Below, piece by piece: positions 17,813 to 26,358 of a stretch of DNA of 64,000 bases. The DNA lies in NCBI GenBank assembly GCA_028824685.1, contig JAPPCZ010000081.1, positions 1-64,000 on the forward strand. Reading direction: 5' to 3'. Made by a program: the position numbers and the translations under genes. Source of the DNA: Candidatus Poribacteria bacterium (lineage in GTDB: Bacteria; Poribacteria; WGA-4E; WGA-3G). Position 1 is the stretch's first letter. Every line of letters starts with the position of its first letter. Under the pieces are notes generated by a model that had not been told where the DNA came from, searched no databases, and worked only from the letters and a program-made list of their open reading frames with translations.

Positions 17813-17968
17813 CAGAGCCATTCAATTCTCCAATAATCGCATAGGCTACATCTGTTTCTTCTTGTAGGAGCGATCTCCGAATCGCGACAAAACACAAGGA
17901 TAGTCGGGAATCGGAGTTCCCTCCTACAATACAATTAAATGGGAAAACTCGACAATTGAATGGCTCTG
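17813..17968. mobile_element. MITE family A, copy 2 (156 bp) with 9-bp direct repeat
   Basis: CAGAGCCATTCAATT at 17813-17827 is perfectly inverted at 17954-17968 (AATTGAATGGCTCTG). AAATATACC occurs at 17804-17812 immediately before the element and again at 17970-17978, one base after it, consistent with a target-site duplication of 9-10 bp. The interior is the compound palindrome at 17863-17927. It lies between the DUF2007-like gene and the UPF0175 gene. Confidence 0.8.
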
Positions 17969-18048
17969 CAAATATACCTGCCCTAATTGACATATCAAGT
18001 GAAATATGTTATCTATATTTGCTATCTATAGACGCAAGCGGACGGACG

Positions 18049-18081
18049 AAGCCAGATCGGTTTCTCTGGATCTGGCTTTTT
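18049..18081 (+). terminator. Intrinsic terminator or attenuator ahead of the UPF0175 gene
   Basis: AAGCCAGATC (18049-18058) pairs perfectly with GATCTGGCTT (18069-18078) around a 10-nt loop and is followed by a T run. It ends 11 nt before the strong ribosome site GGGGAGGTGAT at 18091-18101. With TTGACA at 17987-17992 upstream, a short transcript of ~50-60 nt could end here, either a small RNA or an attenuated leader. Confidence 0.6.
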
Positions 18082-18106
18082 GTAAGTTTTGGGGAGGTGA
18101 TACCTG

Positions 18107-18412
18107 ATGCTACGGATTGAAATTCAATCGCCCGATCTTGAAAAAGAGGTTGATGCCTTAATTGGGGTTGGGCTTTATCCTGATTCTCATACTTTGATTA
18201 TTGATGCCCTTGAGAAGTTGGTAAATAATAAACAGAAATCCCGTCTTGATGCTGCAATTCAACTCTATCAAACTGGGGAAGTAACACTTGGGAGAGCCTC
18301 GGAGTTTGCAGGGATACACCGTTTTGAGTTTGAATCGATTTTAAAAGCGAGAGGTATCTTGAAAATTGTTGAGGTCGGATCGGTAGAGAAGTTAAGGAAG
18401 GTGTTTCGTTAA
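18107..18412 (+). CDS. UPF0175-family small protein (antitoxin-like)
   Basis: 101 residues. The C-terminal half (AAIQLYQTGEVTLGRASEFA, then GIHRFEFESILKARGI) is the UPF0175 helix-turn-helix-like pattern; the N-terminal IEIQSPDLEKEVDALIGVG and SHTLIIDALEKLV resemble a ribbon-helix-helix part. UPF0175 proteins are commonly found beside DUF3368 PIN-like toxins and are regarded as antitoxins. No PIN gene follows here, so it appears orphaned. The ribosome site GGGGAGGTGAT is very strong. A terminator hairpin lies directly upstream. Confidence 0.7.
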   Translation: MLRIEIQSPDLEKEVDALIGVGLYPDSHTLIIDALEKLVNNKQKSRLDAAIQLYQTGEVTLGRASEFAGIHRFEFESILKARGILKIVEVGSVEKLRKVFR

Positions 18413-18430
18413 TTAAAAATTCGTCGCGTG

Positions 18431-18514
18431 ATGAAGATGCCTCGTCTGAAGTTAGAAGACCTTGTATCTCAGGTGACACAGGAAAATGCTCATTGTGAAA
18501 TCTCCATCGGATAA
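18431..18514 (+). pseudogene. Remnant of a MazE-type antitoxin (C-terminal part)
   Basis: The frame reads MKMPRLKLEDLVSQVTQENA then HCEISIG and stop. PRxxLEELxxQITPENxHEE is the C-terminal signature of many MazE antitoxins, which normally continue to a VGKEVW-like end. The AbrB DNA-binding half is missing and no mazF follows. It is probably a decayed fragment. Confidence 0.45.
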
Positions 18515-18607
18515 AATCAAGCAATTCTAATGTTGCAGAAAAGTTATAATTTAAGCAGTTTATCAAAATTAGTTGAAACAAAAACCAATTAAAATAAAGG
18601 AAATATT

Positions 18608-18787
18608 GTGAGATTATCAGAAGATCAGCAAATCGTGGAAAGCCTCAATCAGATTTTGGAAGATTATGCACTACAAATTCCACTTCTCAAAAATATACAA
18701 GATAATTTCAAGTTCCTTCCCCACATAAACAAAAATAAGAAAGAACGTAAAAGAGTTCTAAATTCAATCGGTATCCAAACAAGATAA
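18608..18787 (+). CDS. Small hypothetical protein (59 aa)
   Basis: GTG start with AAAGG 7 nt upstream. The protein runs MRLSEDQQIVESLNQILEDY, then a central LPHINKN and a basic C-terminus (KKERKRVLNSIGIQTR). It is mostly helical by appearance and has no family I recognise. It sits among toxin-antitoxin remnants. It could be a real small antitoxin-like protein or a chance frame. Confidence 0.35.
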   Translation: MRLSEDQQIVESLNQILEDYALQIPLLKNIQDNFKFLPHINKNKKERKRVLNSIGIQTR

Positions 18788-18908
18788 CAGGACAGTAACA
18801 ATTGCAGGAAATCTGGGTGAAGATGTTCCCAAACCTACCTCTAAATCACCCGTTTACAAAACTCCAGATGAAACATCCGCATACATTGAAGCACAGGTTC
18901 CTTTGTGA
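18762..18908 (+). pseudogene. Possible HicA-like C-terminal remnant
   Basis: In a frame overlapping the preceding small gene, DNRTVTIAGNLGEDVPK resembles the C-terminal strand of some HicA toxins (TVTxAGxxxDDVPxGTL). It then diverges and stops at 18906-18908. No start codon, His motif or HicB partner is seen. Tentative. Confidence 0.25.
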
Positions 18909-18951
18909 TGTCAAAACGGGTCTAAGAAATAAAGCTGCGATTCCTATTAGG

Positions 18952-20046
18952 TTATGTATTGGATTCCATCCGTGGACGAAGCACTTTTAATTCTTTGAGA
19001 AGCACTCCTCCCTGTTCAGTCTGTATTTGTTCCGAGATTTCTCCGTTCGTCTCAACGATAAATCCAGCATCCTCTATCATCTGCAGCGTGCGTAAAGATT
19101 CCTTCCCTGTTGCATTAAGATAGCCTTCCAAAAACATTGAATTCGCGGGATAGAGCGCCATCACCTCCATGCCTCGTAGATGATGTTCCCTGCCTGCAGC
19201 TACCCGTATCTCTGCACTCGGATTTAGGAGCCGATACAGACATAACACACGCAAACAGTAATCCGGTGTCAAAGTAGTAGGCACACTCCGATGTGCCGTA
19301 ACGGATTCCGATAACTGCGTACCATCAATCGGCAAGAAAAAATTGACAGGAATTGAGGCTACTTCCAACCTACGTAGTTCCTTTGCCACCCTTATTAAAT
19401 CGCTATTTTCTTCACCCATCCCAACAATCACACCTGAGCAGCATGCAAGTCCAACGGACTGTGCAGCACGTAGCGTATCCATTCTATCCTGATAGGTATG
19501 TGTGCTACATATTTTGGGATAGTGTGATTCTGAAGTGTTGAGGTTGTGGTTTAATCTGTCCAATCCTGCTTCCTTTAATGTGCGCGCAGCGGATTCATCA
19601 ATCAATCCTACGGATAAACACACCTCAATCGGGTACCGTGATTTTACCGTTTGGATCAAGTGTGCGAGTTGTTCAACGCGTTTAGGACGTGGCCCGCGTC
19701 CACTCATCACAATACAGTAGCGGTATGCACCAGACTGATATGCACGTTCTGCCTCAGCAAGAATTTCAGACTCCGGTTTTAAAGAATAGGTGTCAATATC
19801 TGTCGTTGCAGTTTTTGCTTGCACGCAGTAATGGCAGTCCTCTGGACAATTGCCGTTCTGTGCGTTATTAAGAATATGCAGTTGGACTCTGTTTTGAAAA
19901 TATGTTTTGCGAACCTGATACGCAGCGTCCAACAACGGAAGTAATTCTACTTCCGAGGCGGATAATATCTTTTCACAACAAGTATCTGAAAGCAGTTCTC
20001 CGTCAAGGCTTGTTGCCGTCAATTTATGGTAGAATGTAGATTCCAT
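18952..20046 (-). CDS. bioB: Biotin synthase BioB
   Basis: 364 residues, radical SAM enzyme that inserts sulfur into dethiobiotin. The [4Fe-4S] motif is CPEDCHYC at ~69-76, preceded by HILNNAQNGN. The [2Fe-2S] ligands fit Cys in YRYCIVMSGRG, VCLSVGLID and CCSGVIVGMGE plus Arg in IRVAAGREHH. The YLNATGKE motif near the C-terminus is also typical. It lies 9 bp downstream of pyrK in the same direction, so the two are probably co-transcribed. No other bio gene is in the window. Confidence 0.95.
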   Translation of the reverse strand: MESTFYHKLTATSLDGELLSDTCCEKILSASEVELLPLLDAAYQVRKTYFQNRVQLHILNNAQNGNCPEDCHYCVQAKTATTDIDTYSLKPESEILAEAERAYQSGAYRYCIVMSGRGPRPKRVEQLAHLIQTVKSRYPIEVCLSVGLIDESAARTLKEAGLDRLNHNLNTSESHYPKICSTHTYQDRMDTLRAAQSVGLACCSGVIVGMGEENSDLIRVAKELRRLEVASIPVNFFLPIDGTQLSESVTAHRSVPTTLTPDYCLRVLCLYRLLNPSAEIRVAAGREHHLRGMEVMALYPANSMFLEGYLNATGKESLRTLQMIEDAGFIVETNGEISEQIQTEQGGVLLKELKVLRPRMESNT

Positions 20047-20055
20047 TTTTGCTTG

Positions 20056-20853
20056 TTAAATTTCCCACGCAATATCTTTAGCATTAAAAACAGGACCTTC
20101 GGTGCAAACACGCTGATACTCAATCCGATTCGCGTCAATACGGACGGGACAAACACACCCAAGACATACACCCATCGCACACCCCATGCGATTTTCCATA
20201 GCAACCTGTGTAGGAACTTCAAATTCTGTTGTAATCTTTGAGACAGCGGCGAGCATGGCGTGTGGTCCACAAGCGTAAATTGTTGGAAGATTCAAACTGT
20301 CTTTATTAAGCATATCTGTTAGAATATCTGTAACAAACCCGTGATGTCCGACACTTCCATCATCGGTAGCGATATGCACTGCAACACCTATTGCTTTCAA
20401 ATCATCAACGCTCAACAGTCGCCCTTGATTTTGCGCTCCTACTAATCCGATCGTGTGTATATCACGTGTACGCAACGCAACTGCAAGTAGCATCAAAGAC
20501 GCGATACCCGCACCGCCGCCAACTAAAATTGCCGGTTGGGGTGTGTTCTCAATATCAAACGTATTTCCAAGCGGTCCCAATACATGCAACGATGTCCCTT
20601 TCGGCATCTCTGATAACCGCTGTGTTCCTTCACCGATGATCTGATAGAGCATTGTAATTTGATGTCCGTCAACCGTATAGATTGTAAACGGACGGCGCAG
20701 CAAAAGTCCAGCACCGTTTGAAATCAGGACATGGATAAATTGTCCTGGCTGTGCATACTGTGCAATCTTAGAACACTCACAACGTAACAAAAAATGATCT
20801 TCTGCGACTTTCTCATTTGAGAGAATAGTAGTGTGAGTATCAAAAGTATTCAT
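20056..20853 (-). CDS. pyrK: Dihydroorotate dehydrogenase electron-transfer subunit PyrK
   Basis: 265 residues, ferredoxin-reductase fold. FAD-binding RRPFTIY, a Gly-rich NAD loop ILVGGGAGIASLMLLA, CGPHAMLAAVSK, and C-terminal 2Fe-2S ligands MGCAMGVCLGCVCP plus a later Cys (YQRVCTEGP) match PyrK. It passes electrons from PyrD FMN to NAD+ in class 1B dihydroorotate dehydrogenase. The pyrD partner is not adjacent, where it usually is; instead bioB follows. Confidence 0.92.
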   Translation of the reverse strand: MNTFDTHTTILSNEKVAEDHFLLRCECSKIAQYAQPGQFIHVLISNGAGLLLRRPFTIYTVDGHQITMLYQIIGEGTQRLSEMPKGTSLHVLGPLGNTFDIENTPQPAILVGGGAGIASLMLLAVALRTRDIHTIGLVGAQNQGRLLSVDDLKAIGVAVHIATDDGSVGHHGFVTDILTDMLNKDSLNLPTIYACGPHAMLAAVSKITTEFEVPTQVAMENRMGCAMGVCLGCVCPVRIDANRIEYQRVCTEGPVFNAKDIAWEI

Positions 20854-20986
20854 TGTGCAGTAATTTGTATTGAACGGATCGCTTTGAATCGAATGTAAAT
20901 CTTAGTATTCACTCATTGGATACTTACCTTAAATTATACCACTGCTTGTAGGAGAAGGCAAGAAAACCTTGAACTGTATAAAAATA

Positions 20987-21018
20987 AAACAGGCGTGTCC
21001 TAAGGATAACGCCTGTTT
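20987..21018 (-). terminator. Intrinsic terminator of the small membrane protein gene
   Basis: AAACAGGCGT (20987-20996) pairs with ACGCCTGTTT (21009-21018). On the minus strand the hairpin is followed by TTTATTTT. It lies 26 bp past the stop of the 21044-21397 gene. Confidence 0.75.
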
Positions 21019-21043
21019 TAAGATTTTCAAATCCATTGAATTA

Positions 21044-21397
21044 TTAAGTGGAAGAGACAGGATCTAATTTTCGTAATCTGAACAGATGAAACGTCCCACG
21101 CCACAAGCCCCATAGAAGACCAAAAATGGGCCATATTATGAATCCGTACTCGCCCAGAGGCGTGAGAACGAAAACAACTTTTTCGCGTCCAGTGAGCGAT
21201 GTCCCTTCGCGTACAAGTTGGTGCATCTCATTAACAATACCATAAAAATCAATCAAATCGTTTTCCATCCGTTGCTTCATTTCAGAATCTGCGAGTGTGT
21301 TATAAAAGAGAAATGGCATCACTGGATAATACCATAAGACCCCCAGAAACACAAACACAATGAAATAGACACAGATGATAAGTAGTGCTTTTTGCAT
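21044..21397 (-). CDS. Small membrane protein, family paralogous to 43465-43884
   Basis: 117 residues. One N-terminal hydrophobic segment (LLIICVYFIVFVFLGVLWYY) and a second near the C-terminus (GFIIWPIFGLLWGLWRG) flank a polar centre of ~60 residues. NDLIDFYGIVNEM and REKVVFVLTPLGE correspond to GDLLEFYSIAREL and AEKVVIVARIGKV in the 139-residue protein at 43465-43884, in the same relative places. The family is unknown to me. It is a single gene with its own terminator. Confidence 0.65.
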   Translation of the reverse strand: MQKALLIICVYFIVFVFLGVLWYYPVMPFLFYNTLADSEMKQRMENDLIDFYGIVNEMHQLVREGTSLTGREKVVFVLTPLGEYGFIIWPIFGLLWGLWRGTFHLFRLRKLDPVSST

Positions 21398-21857
21398 AAT
21401 TAATTCCCCTAATCTATAAAGTTTCCACTCTTTTGGAAACCTAAGATTTTCCCTTGTCAGCTACACCAAAGATTAGGATCGGTGTTTAAAAATTCAATCA
21501 TATTGCACAACTTCAAATAATTGTAAAATAACTCGTTGTTTTGATTGAGAAAATTAACGCTACTTTTTTATATTTGTTACCATTTTTAGACAATATTTGA
21601 CATTCATATTTCCCTTTAATCGGATTGTATCAATCAATTATTTTAGTTGTAAATTCGTTGGATTTTTTGGTAAAACCCCCTTTTTACTTGGTTTTGCCTC
21701 CTTTTTGGGTTAGATGTCTCTATAGAAACCGCAGAGCAGAACGACATATTCTGAGTCAATTTTGAGTCAAAGATTTTGATTTTGGAAATAATACCTTGAA
21801 TTTACTTGCAAATTTTCAGAATTGTGTTTATAGTTACACGGGAGGAAAATTATAGAA
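21398..21857. other. AT-rich intergenic region with promoter
   Basis: About 460 bp without a gene or recognised repeat. It is strongly AT-rich with a T/C-rich patch (CCCCCTTTTTACTTGG) near 21677. The metallophosphoesterase promoter is near 21806-21834. Confidence 0.5.
21806..21834 (+). promoter_or_regulatory. Candidate promoter for the metallophosphoesterase
   Basis: TTGCAA (21806-21811), 17-bp spacer, TATAGT (21829-21834). GGGAGG follows near 21840, so the 5' leader would be very short. Confidence 0.4.
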
Positions 21858-22802
21858 ATGAAAAATGAACTAAAGTTTCGCGAGAATGGTTGTTTTAAAA
21901 TTGTCCAATTTACTGATATTCATTGGCAAAACGGTGAACCTGTTGACCAGCAATCCGCGGCTTTGATGGAAAGTGTTGCACAAGCAGAAGTACCTGATTT
22001 AATCGTGTTAACCGGAGACATTTTGTCCGGAGGCGGATGTGATGATGCTGCCGAATCCCTTCGACAGATTATTGAGATTTTGGAACGGTGCGATTTTCCT
22101 TGGGCAGCGGTCTTCGGCAACCATGATGATGAAGGCACGGCAAATCGCCACGAATTGATGGAAGTCATGCAGGAAAGTGACTTATCGCTTGCAGAACCTG
22201 GCCCGGAAGACATTCCCGGTGTAGGAAATTATGTTCTAACAGTTGAAAGTTCAGATGGCACAAAATCTGCCGCACTACTTTATTTTGTTGATTCAGGTAG
22301 TTATGCTCCAACAGATATTGGTGGCTACGATTGGATCAGGCGCGCCCAGATTGAGTGGTACCTCAGCGAATCTAGGAGATATACTGCTTCCGCAGGAAAT
22401 CCGCTGCCCGCCCTCGCTTTTTTCCACATACCAATTCCTGAATATGATGAAGTATGGGATTTTCACACTTGCTACGGTGCAAAGTATGAGAAGGTTTGCC
22501 CGCCCCTAATTAATTCCGGTTTTTTTGCTGCCCTACACGAAGCGGGAGATGTTATGGGGACCTTTGTTGGTCACGAACATATTAACGATTTCTGGGGAGA
22601 TTTACACGGGATTCGCCTCTGCTACGGGAGAACTACCGGCTTCAATTGTTATGGCAAAGAGGGATTTCCGCGCGGGGCACGAGTGATTCAATTACGGGAA
22701 GGTGAACGTCAATTTGAGACATGGCTCCATCTTGAAAACGGAACAATAGTTAACGAACAACAGGAACATAAACCGCTTCAACGCACTTTAACTGAAGATT
22801 GA
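21858..22802 (+). CDS. Calcineurin-like metallophosphoesterase
   Basis: 314 residues. Dinuclear metal motifs appear in order: QFTDIHW (D-x-H), VLTGDIL (GD), FGNHDDE (GNHD), FFHIPIPE (H) and VGHEHINDFWG (GHxH). This matches the purple-acid-phosphatase/Dcr2-like subgroup of phosphoesterases. There is no signal peptide, so it is probably cytoplasmic. The substrate cannot be assigned. The STAS gene follows in the same direction after 46 bp. Confidence 0.88.
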   Translation: MKNELKFRENGCFKIVQFTDIHWQNGEPVDQQSAALMESVAQAEVPDLIVLTGDILSGGGCDDAAESLRQIIEILERCDFPWAAVFGNHDDEGTANRHELMEVMQESDLSLAEPGPEDIPGVGNYVLTVESSDGTKSAALLYFVDSGSYAPTDIGGYDWIRRAQIEWYLSESRRYTASAGNPLPALAFFHIPIPEYDEVWDFHTCYGAKYEKVCPPLINSGFFAALHEAGDVMGTFVGHEHINDFWGDLHGIRLCYGRTTGFNCYGKEGFPRGARVIQLREGERQFETWLHLENGTIVNEQQEHKPLQRTLTED

Positions 22803-22848
22803 TGCTTCTTTCTTACGAATTTAGGATTTTAATTTTTGGGAGGAAAAT

Positions 22849-23193
22849 GTGAGAGCACAACCACAGATCTCTATCCGACACGAAGGCGACGTTGCAATAT
22901 TTGACATTACAGGTTACCTAACAAACGAATCTGAAGAGGCTATTAATGATGCCTATGCTGACAATGGAGTGCAGGCGGCAACAAAACTTCTGCTCAACTT
23001 TGATCGGCAAAGTTTCATTACAAGTAGCGGATTTGGCACAATAATTAAATTACTTTGGAAGACACGGGATAAAGGACAAACGTTACGTATTGCACATCCG
23101 GCGATGCAGGTAAGAACTATTTTTAATACTATCGGATTGACACAAAGCATCGGTGTATACGCGTCTGAAGCAGAGGCGTTGGAAGATTTTTAA
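22849..23193 (+). CDS. STAS-domain anti-sigma-factor-antagonist-like protein
   Basis: 114 residues, one STAS domain. GDVAIFDITGYLTNESEEAI and LLLNFDRQSFITSSGFGTI correspond to the SpoIIAA beta-strand and phospho-loop; the loop is TSSGFG rather than the usual DSSGLG, with Ser still available for phosphorylation. Start is GTG 22849 with GGGAGGAAAAT upstream (the ATG two bases earlier runs straight into TGA). No anti-sigma kinase lies next to it. Confidence 0.85.
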   Translation: MRAQPQISIRHEGDVAIFDITGYLTNESEEAINDAYADNGVQAATKLLLNFDRQSFITSSGFGTIIKLLWKTRDKGQTLRIAHPAMQVRTIFNTIGLTQSIGVYASEAEALEDF

Positions 23194-23197
23194 GCTC

Positions 23198-25090
23198 TCA
23201 GGGAAAAAGGGTGTACATGTTTTTGTTAAACAGCACGCCTAACAAACTCCACAGGCTTCCTGCAAGGAACTGACCAAAGATAAGTCCCAAAAACAGGGGC
23301 AACGCTCTGCGATAAGCACGCACACCACCCCCCGTAAAGAGAAGTCTTTTAAAGAGCCATCCTAAGAAAATTGAAAACCACATCCATCCGATAGCCCAAC
23401 CGTTTCCTACGGCATATCCGACTGGATAAAACGGCCACCACAAAAACTGTCGTTTGAGAATCGTCAACACACCGGTTAAAAGGAAGCCAAACCCCATGTG
23501 TTGAATAGCCGGAAAGTTCGGCGCACGCGGTGCGGTAATCCAGTTTTGCAGGCGGTTAAACTCACCGACTCCCCAGCGAGCAAACCGAAATTCATAATAG
23601 AGTGCCACATGCCCAACAATGGAAATGACTGCACCCACAATTGATGCTACTATCAAGGCAATAACCAACCGATTCTCACCAAGACGGAAGTGTCTGCCAA
23701 TTTTAAACGCTTCCAGTTGATGTGGCATCGGATGACACCGATACCCGTAAGCAAGCCAGGATAATAAGGTTGTGTTTGTCAAATTCTGCGCACCTAATGG
23801 ACGACTACCTAAAAATAGTAACATAATTCGGTCTGGATGAACCCCGTGCAACTCGTGTGTCGGGGGACCAAGTTCGGCACGCATGCGGGTCATCCCGATG
23901 CATAATACCAAATAAATGCCGAAATATCCGAGCGTAACCCATGGCGATAATCCAGCGAAATACCAAAATATCAATACAATCCCTAATCCAAATATCAAGC
24001 CAAATACAGCAAGTTGATATAAACGATCTTTTGATCTAAAGGAAAATACACCCCCTAACACCTTTAAAATTTCTCTTCGACTTGTTACCAGGGCAAGTAA
24101 TCCTATCCCAATCCATGCCCCTGCCCGTTGTTCTGTTTGGAAACCGATTGCCGTTGTCCATCCTATTGCAGTGAAAAAGACGCGCTGCAACCCCCAGAAT
24201 AGGTAAAAACTCCAGAAAGATAGTGCTAAATCCAACGGCATGAGGTAACCTAACCCTACTGCAAATGGATAGACATAGACAGGCAAACGCCCCATCGCAT
24301 TCCAAGGGCGATCTGGAAAGAAGAGTCTATACTTAATCGTAAGCGAGGGAATTACAGGAAATAGATAATTCAATCCTGCCAAAATCTCAAGTCCAAATGC
24401 AATCCCGAAACCCAGCCAAATTAGTTTATTGCGGAAAAGGTTAGACGTATTGCCGAGCAGTTCAACTGGAAGCGTTGTCAGCGGATAACTCAACTTTTCA
24501 TGGTCTATCCACTGTTTTCGGATGATGATATTGATACATAACATCATAAACATCAGTACAATCACCAAACCGCTCCACGCAATAATTGGCCACATCCACG
24601 CTTCCATGTAGCGGGGTTGCCAAAAGGTGTCATCTCCTTCAAAATAGCCTTGCAGAATTTTGCGATCCGTAATCGTCAACCATGTTGGTAAAAAGCGAAA
24701 GAAGATGTCCGCCCATTCATTTTCTGGCGTTGCAAACCATCCCGCGTTTGCTATCATCGGCACTAATTGGCGGACGATATCGTGCCCCGCAAGCGCTGTT
24801 GCGACCGAAACCATGATGTACGTCAACGCGAGTTCACGTGAAGTTGGGGCAGCGTGCTTGAACAGTCTTTTTAGGAAAGGTGAAAGTGCAGCAAGCAGAA
24901 AGAATGTGAAAAGCACGGTGGGAAAGATTGAGAAATCTGTGAGTTCCCATACCACACGGTTTTCTGCTGAGATAATCCAATAACAGGTTAAAATGATGAG
25001 GATAGAACCGAAGAGGAGAGTACCGACAAAAAAACGGAGTGTTGAAGGTTTCTCAACGTCCTGAATAGCACTTGGCTCGTTTTGATGCAT
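23198..25090 (-). CDS. Large polytopic membrane protein (DUF6785/DUF6784-like)
   Basis: 630 residues with roughly 13-15 hydrophobic segments, starting after a ~20-residue cytosolic N-terminus (LRFFVGTLLFGSILIILTCY). Conserved-looking loops include SRELALTYIMVSVATALAGH, HEKLSYPLTTLPVELLG and RAELGPPTHELHGVHPD. This pattern matches large membrane proteins of the DUF6785/DUF6784 type, distantly OPT-transporter-like, found in Planctomycetes, Armatimonadetes and Poribacteria. Transport function is likely but unproven. It converges with the STAS gene, with 4 bp between stops. Confidence 0.7.
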   Translation of the reverse strand: MHQNEPSAIQDVEKPSTLRFFVGTLLFGSILIILTCYWIISAENRVVWELTDFSIFPTVLFTFFLLAALSPFLKRLFKHAAPTSRELALTYIMVSVATALAGHDIVRQLVPMIANAGWFATPENEWADIFFRFLPTWLTITDRKILQGYFEGDDTFWQPRYMEAWMWPIIAWSGLVIVLMFMMLCINIIIRKQWIDHEKLSYPLTTLPVELLGNTSNLFRNKLIWLGFGIAFGLEILAGLNYLFPVIPSLTIKYRLFFPDRPWNAMGRLPVYVYPFAVGLGYLMPLDLALSFWSFYLFWGLQRVFFTAIGWTTAIGFQTEQRAGAWIGIGLLALVTSRREILKVLGGVFSFRSKDRLYQLAVFGLIFGLGIVLIFWYFAGLSPWVTLGYFGIYLVLCIGMTRMRAELGPPTHELHGVHPDRIMLLFLGSRPLGAQNLTNTTLLSWLAYGYRCHPMPHQLEAFKIGRHFRLGENRLVIALIVASIVGAVISIVGHVALYYEFRFARWGVGEFNRLQNWITAPRAPNFPAIQHMGFGFLLTGVLTILKRQFLWWPFYPVGYAVGNGWAIGWMWFSIFLGWLFKRLLFTGGGVRAYRRALPLFLGLIFGQFLAGSLWSLLGVLFNKNMYTLFP

Positions 25091-25229
25091 GTTTCTATCA
25101 TACCATATCTACTGAAATCAAGGCAACGAATTAATTGGGTTTGTAAAGTTTTTGGCACAGAGACACAAACTTTTGTTCTCTTTAGTCCCGTAGGAACGGC
25201 ATAAAAAATAAGCATATCGTCCTACCCAA

Positions 25230-25320
25230 TCAACGCTATGAATGCGCCAAATCAACGGTATGAATGCCATTTAGGCATTCCCCGTATGGCATTCAGCGGG
25301 ACTGAATGCCATATTTCAAA
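25230..25320 (+). repeat. R4 repeat cluster
   Basis: ATCAACGCTATGAATGCGCC, ATCAACGGTATGAATGCC and a GGCATTCCCCGTATGGCATTC block follow each other, ending ACTGAATGCCAT. It is related to the units at 10577-10640 and 42328-42395. It lies just upstream of the transposase remnant. Confidence 0.65.
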
Positions 25321-25381
25321 TGATAAAAAACATAAAAACAACACCTAAGTGGGAAAGTAACACATACCCATAATAACAGCA

Positions 25382-26277
25382 GTGACAGACCCACGCAACG
25401 AGAAAGGAAAGCGACATCCGCTGGTATCCATCCTCGTACTTATTGTCATCGGTTTGATGTGTGGACATAAGGGTATACATCTATCGTAACTTGGGTACGC
25501 TCACAACCAGCACTCGCAAAGGCACTCGGTTTCACACATAAGAAAACACCTTGTGCAGCAACGATCCATAATCTATTGAAAAAGTTAGCTGTTGTGGTAG
25601 TAGAAGAAACTCTGACACAATGGGTAAACACCGTGATAGAAAGTCGTCCCGATTTGATAGGGTGTCTTGACACAGCGCACTTTCTGCCACGCCATCATAA
25701 ATCGTGATGGAGACTATATGCTTCCTGTCAAAGACAACCAACCTGAACTTTACGTGCGATTGAGAAACTTTTTCAAGACATACTTGACACGCTTTGTAAT
25801 ACAACACATCCTCTATTGACAGACCCTATTTACATTTACGAGACAGTTGAAAAATCGCATGGTAGAGTTGAAACAAGATGTGCCAAAGCAAGCACAAGTC
25901 TCAATGACTATCTGGACTGGCCAGGGATAGCACAAGTGATCCAATATCATTATACGGGCAAATATCTGAAAACAGGAGAAGAAACACCCAAAGTTCACTA
26001 TGGTATTACAAGTCTGACACCCGAAGCAGCATCTGCAAAGCGCTTACTTGAAATACGGCGTGGACATTGGTCAATAGAGAACAAGTCACATTGGATGCGG
26101 GATATGGTGCTCGGGGAAGACACCTCTCCTGTCCGGTGTGGTGGTATCCCACAAGTCATGGCAGCAAATCGTAATACAGCATTATCGGTATTCCGATTTG
26201 CAGGGTATACGGCTATCTCTGATACAATCAAATATCTCGCTTCAAAACCTAAACTCACAGTAAACCTGATAAAATGA
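25382..26277 (+). pseudogene. Decayed ISAs1-family (DDE) transposase
   Basis: Four segments in shifting frames reconstruct an ISAs1/H-repeat transposase. First, VTDPRNEKGKRHPLVSILVL (from 25382). Second, SQPALAKALGFTHKKTPCAA and CLDTAHFLPRHH (~25485-25705). Third, INRDGDYMLPVKDNQPELY (~25695-25820). Last, an intact 153-codon frame from ATG 25816 with GRVETRCAKAS, LDWPGIAQV, YGITSLTPEAASAKRLLEI, RRGHWSIENKSHWMRD and GGIPQVMAANRN. At least three frameshifts separate them, so the element is dead. Clear IS ends could not be delimited. Confidence 0.85.
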
Positions 26278-26358
26278 AAATTCATAAAACTAAATAACCC
26301 TGCTCTTTTTAGCACAGAACCATTCAGTTTTTAGGTTTTTCTTAATATTTTAGATAGG

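Noticed and set aside
17575..17934. 119-codon open frame on the minus strand
   Set aside because: It overlaps the 3' end of the DUF2007-like gene and the MITE at 17813-17968; coding pattern is not supported.
26315..26329. CAGAACCATTCAGTT as the right end of the ISAs1 relic
   Set aside because: It resembles the MITE A terminus but faces the wrong way for a right end, and no partner end or duplication is seen. Possibly chance.
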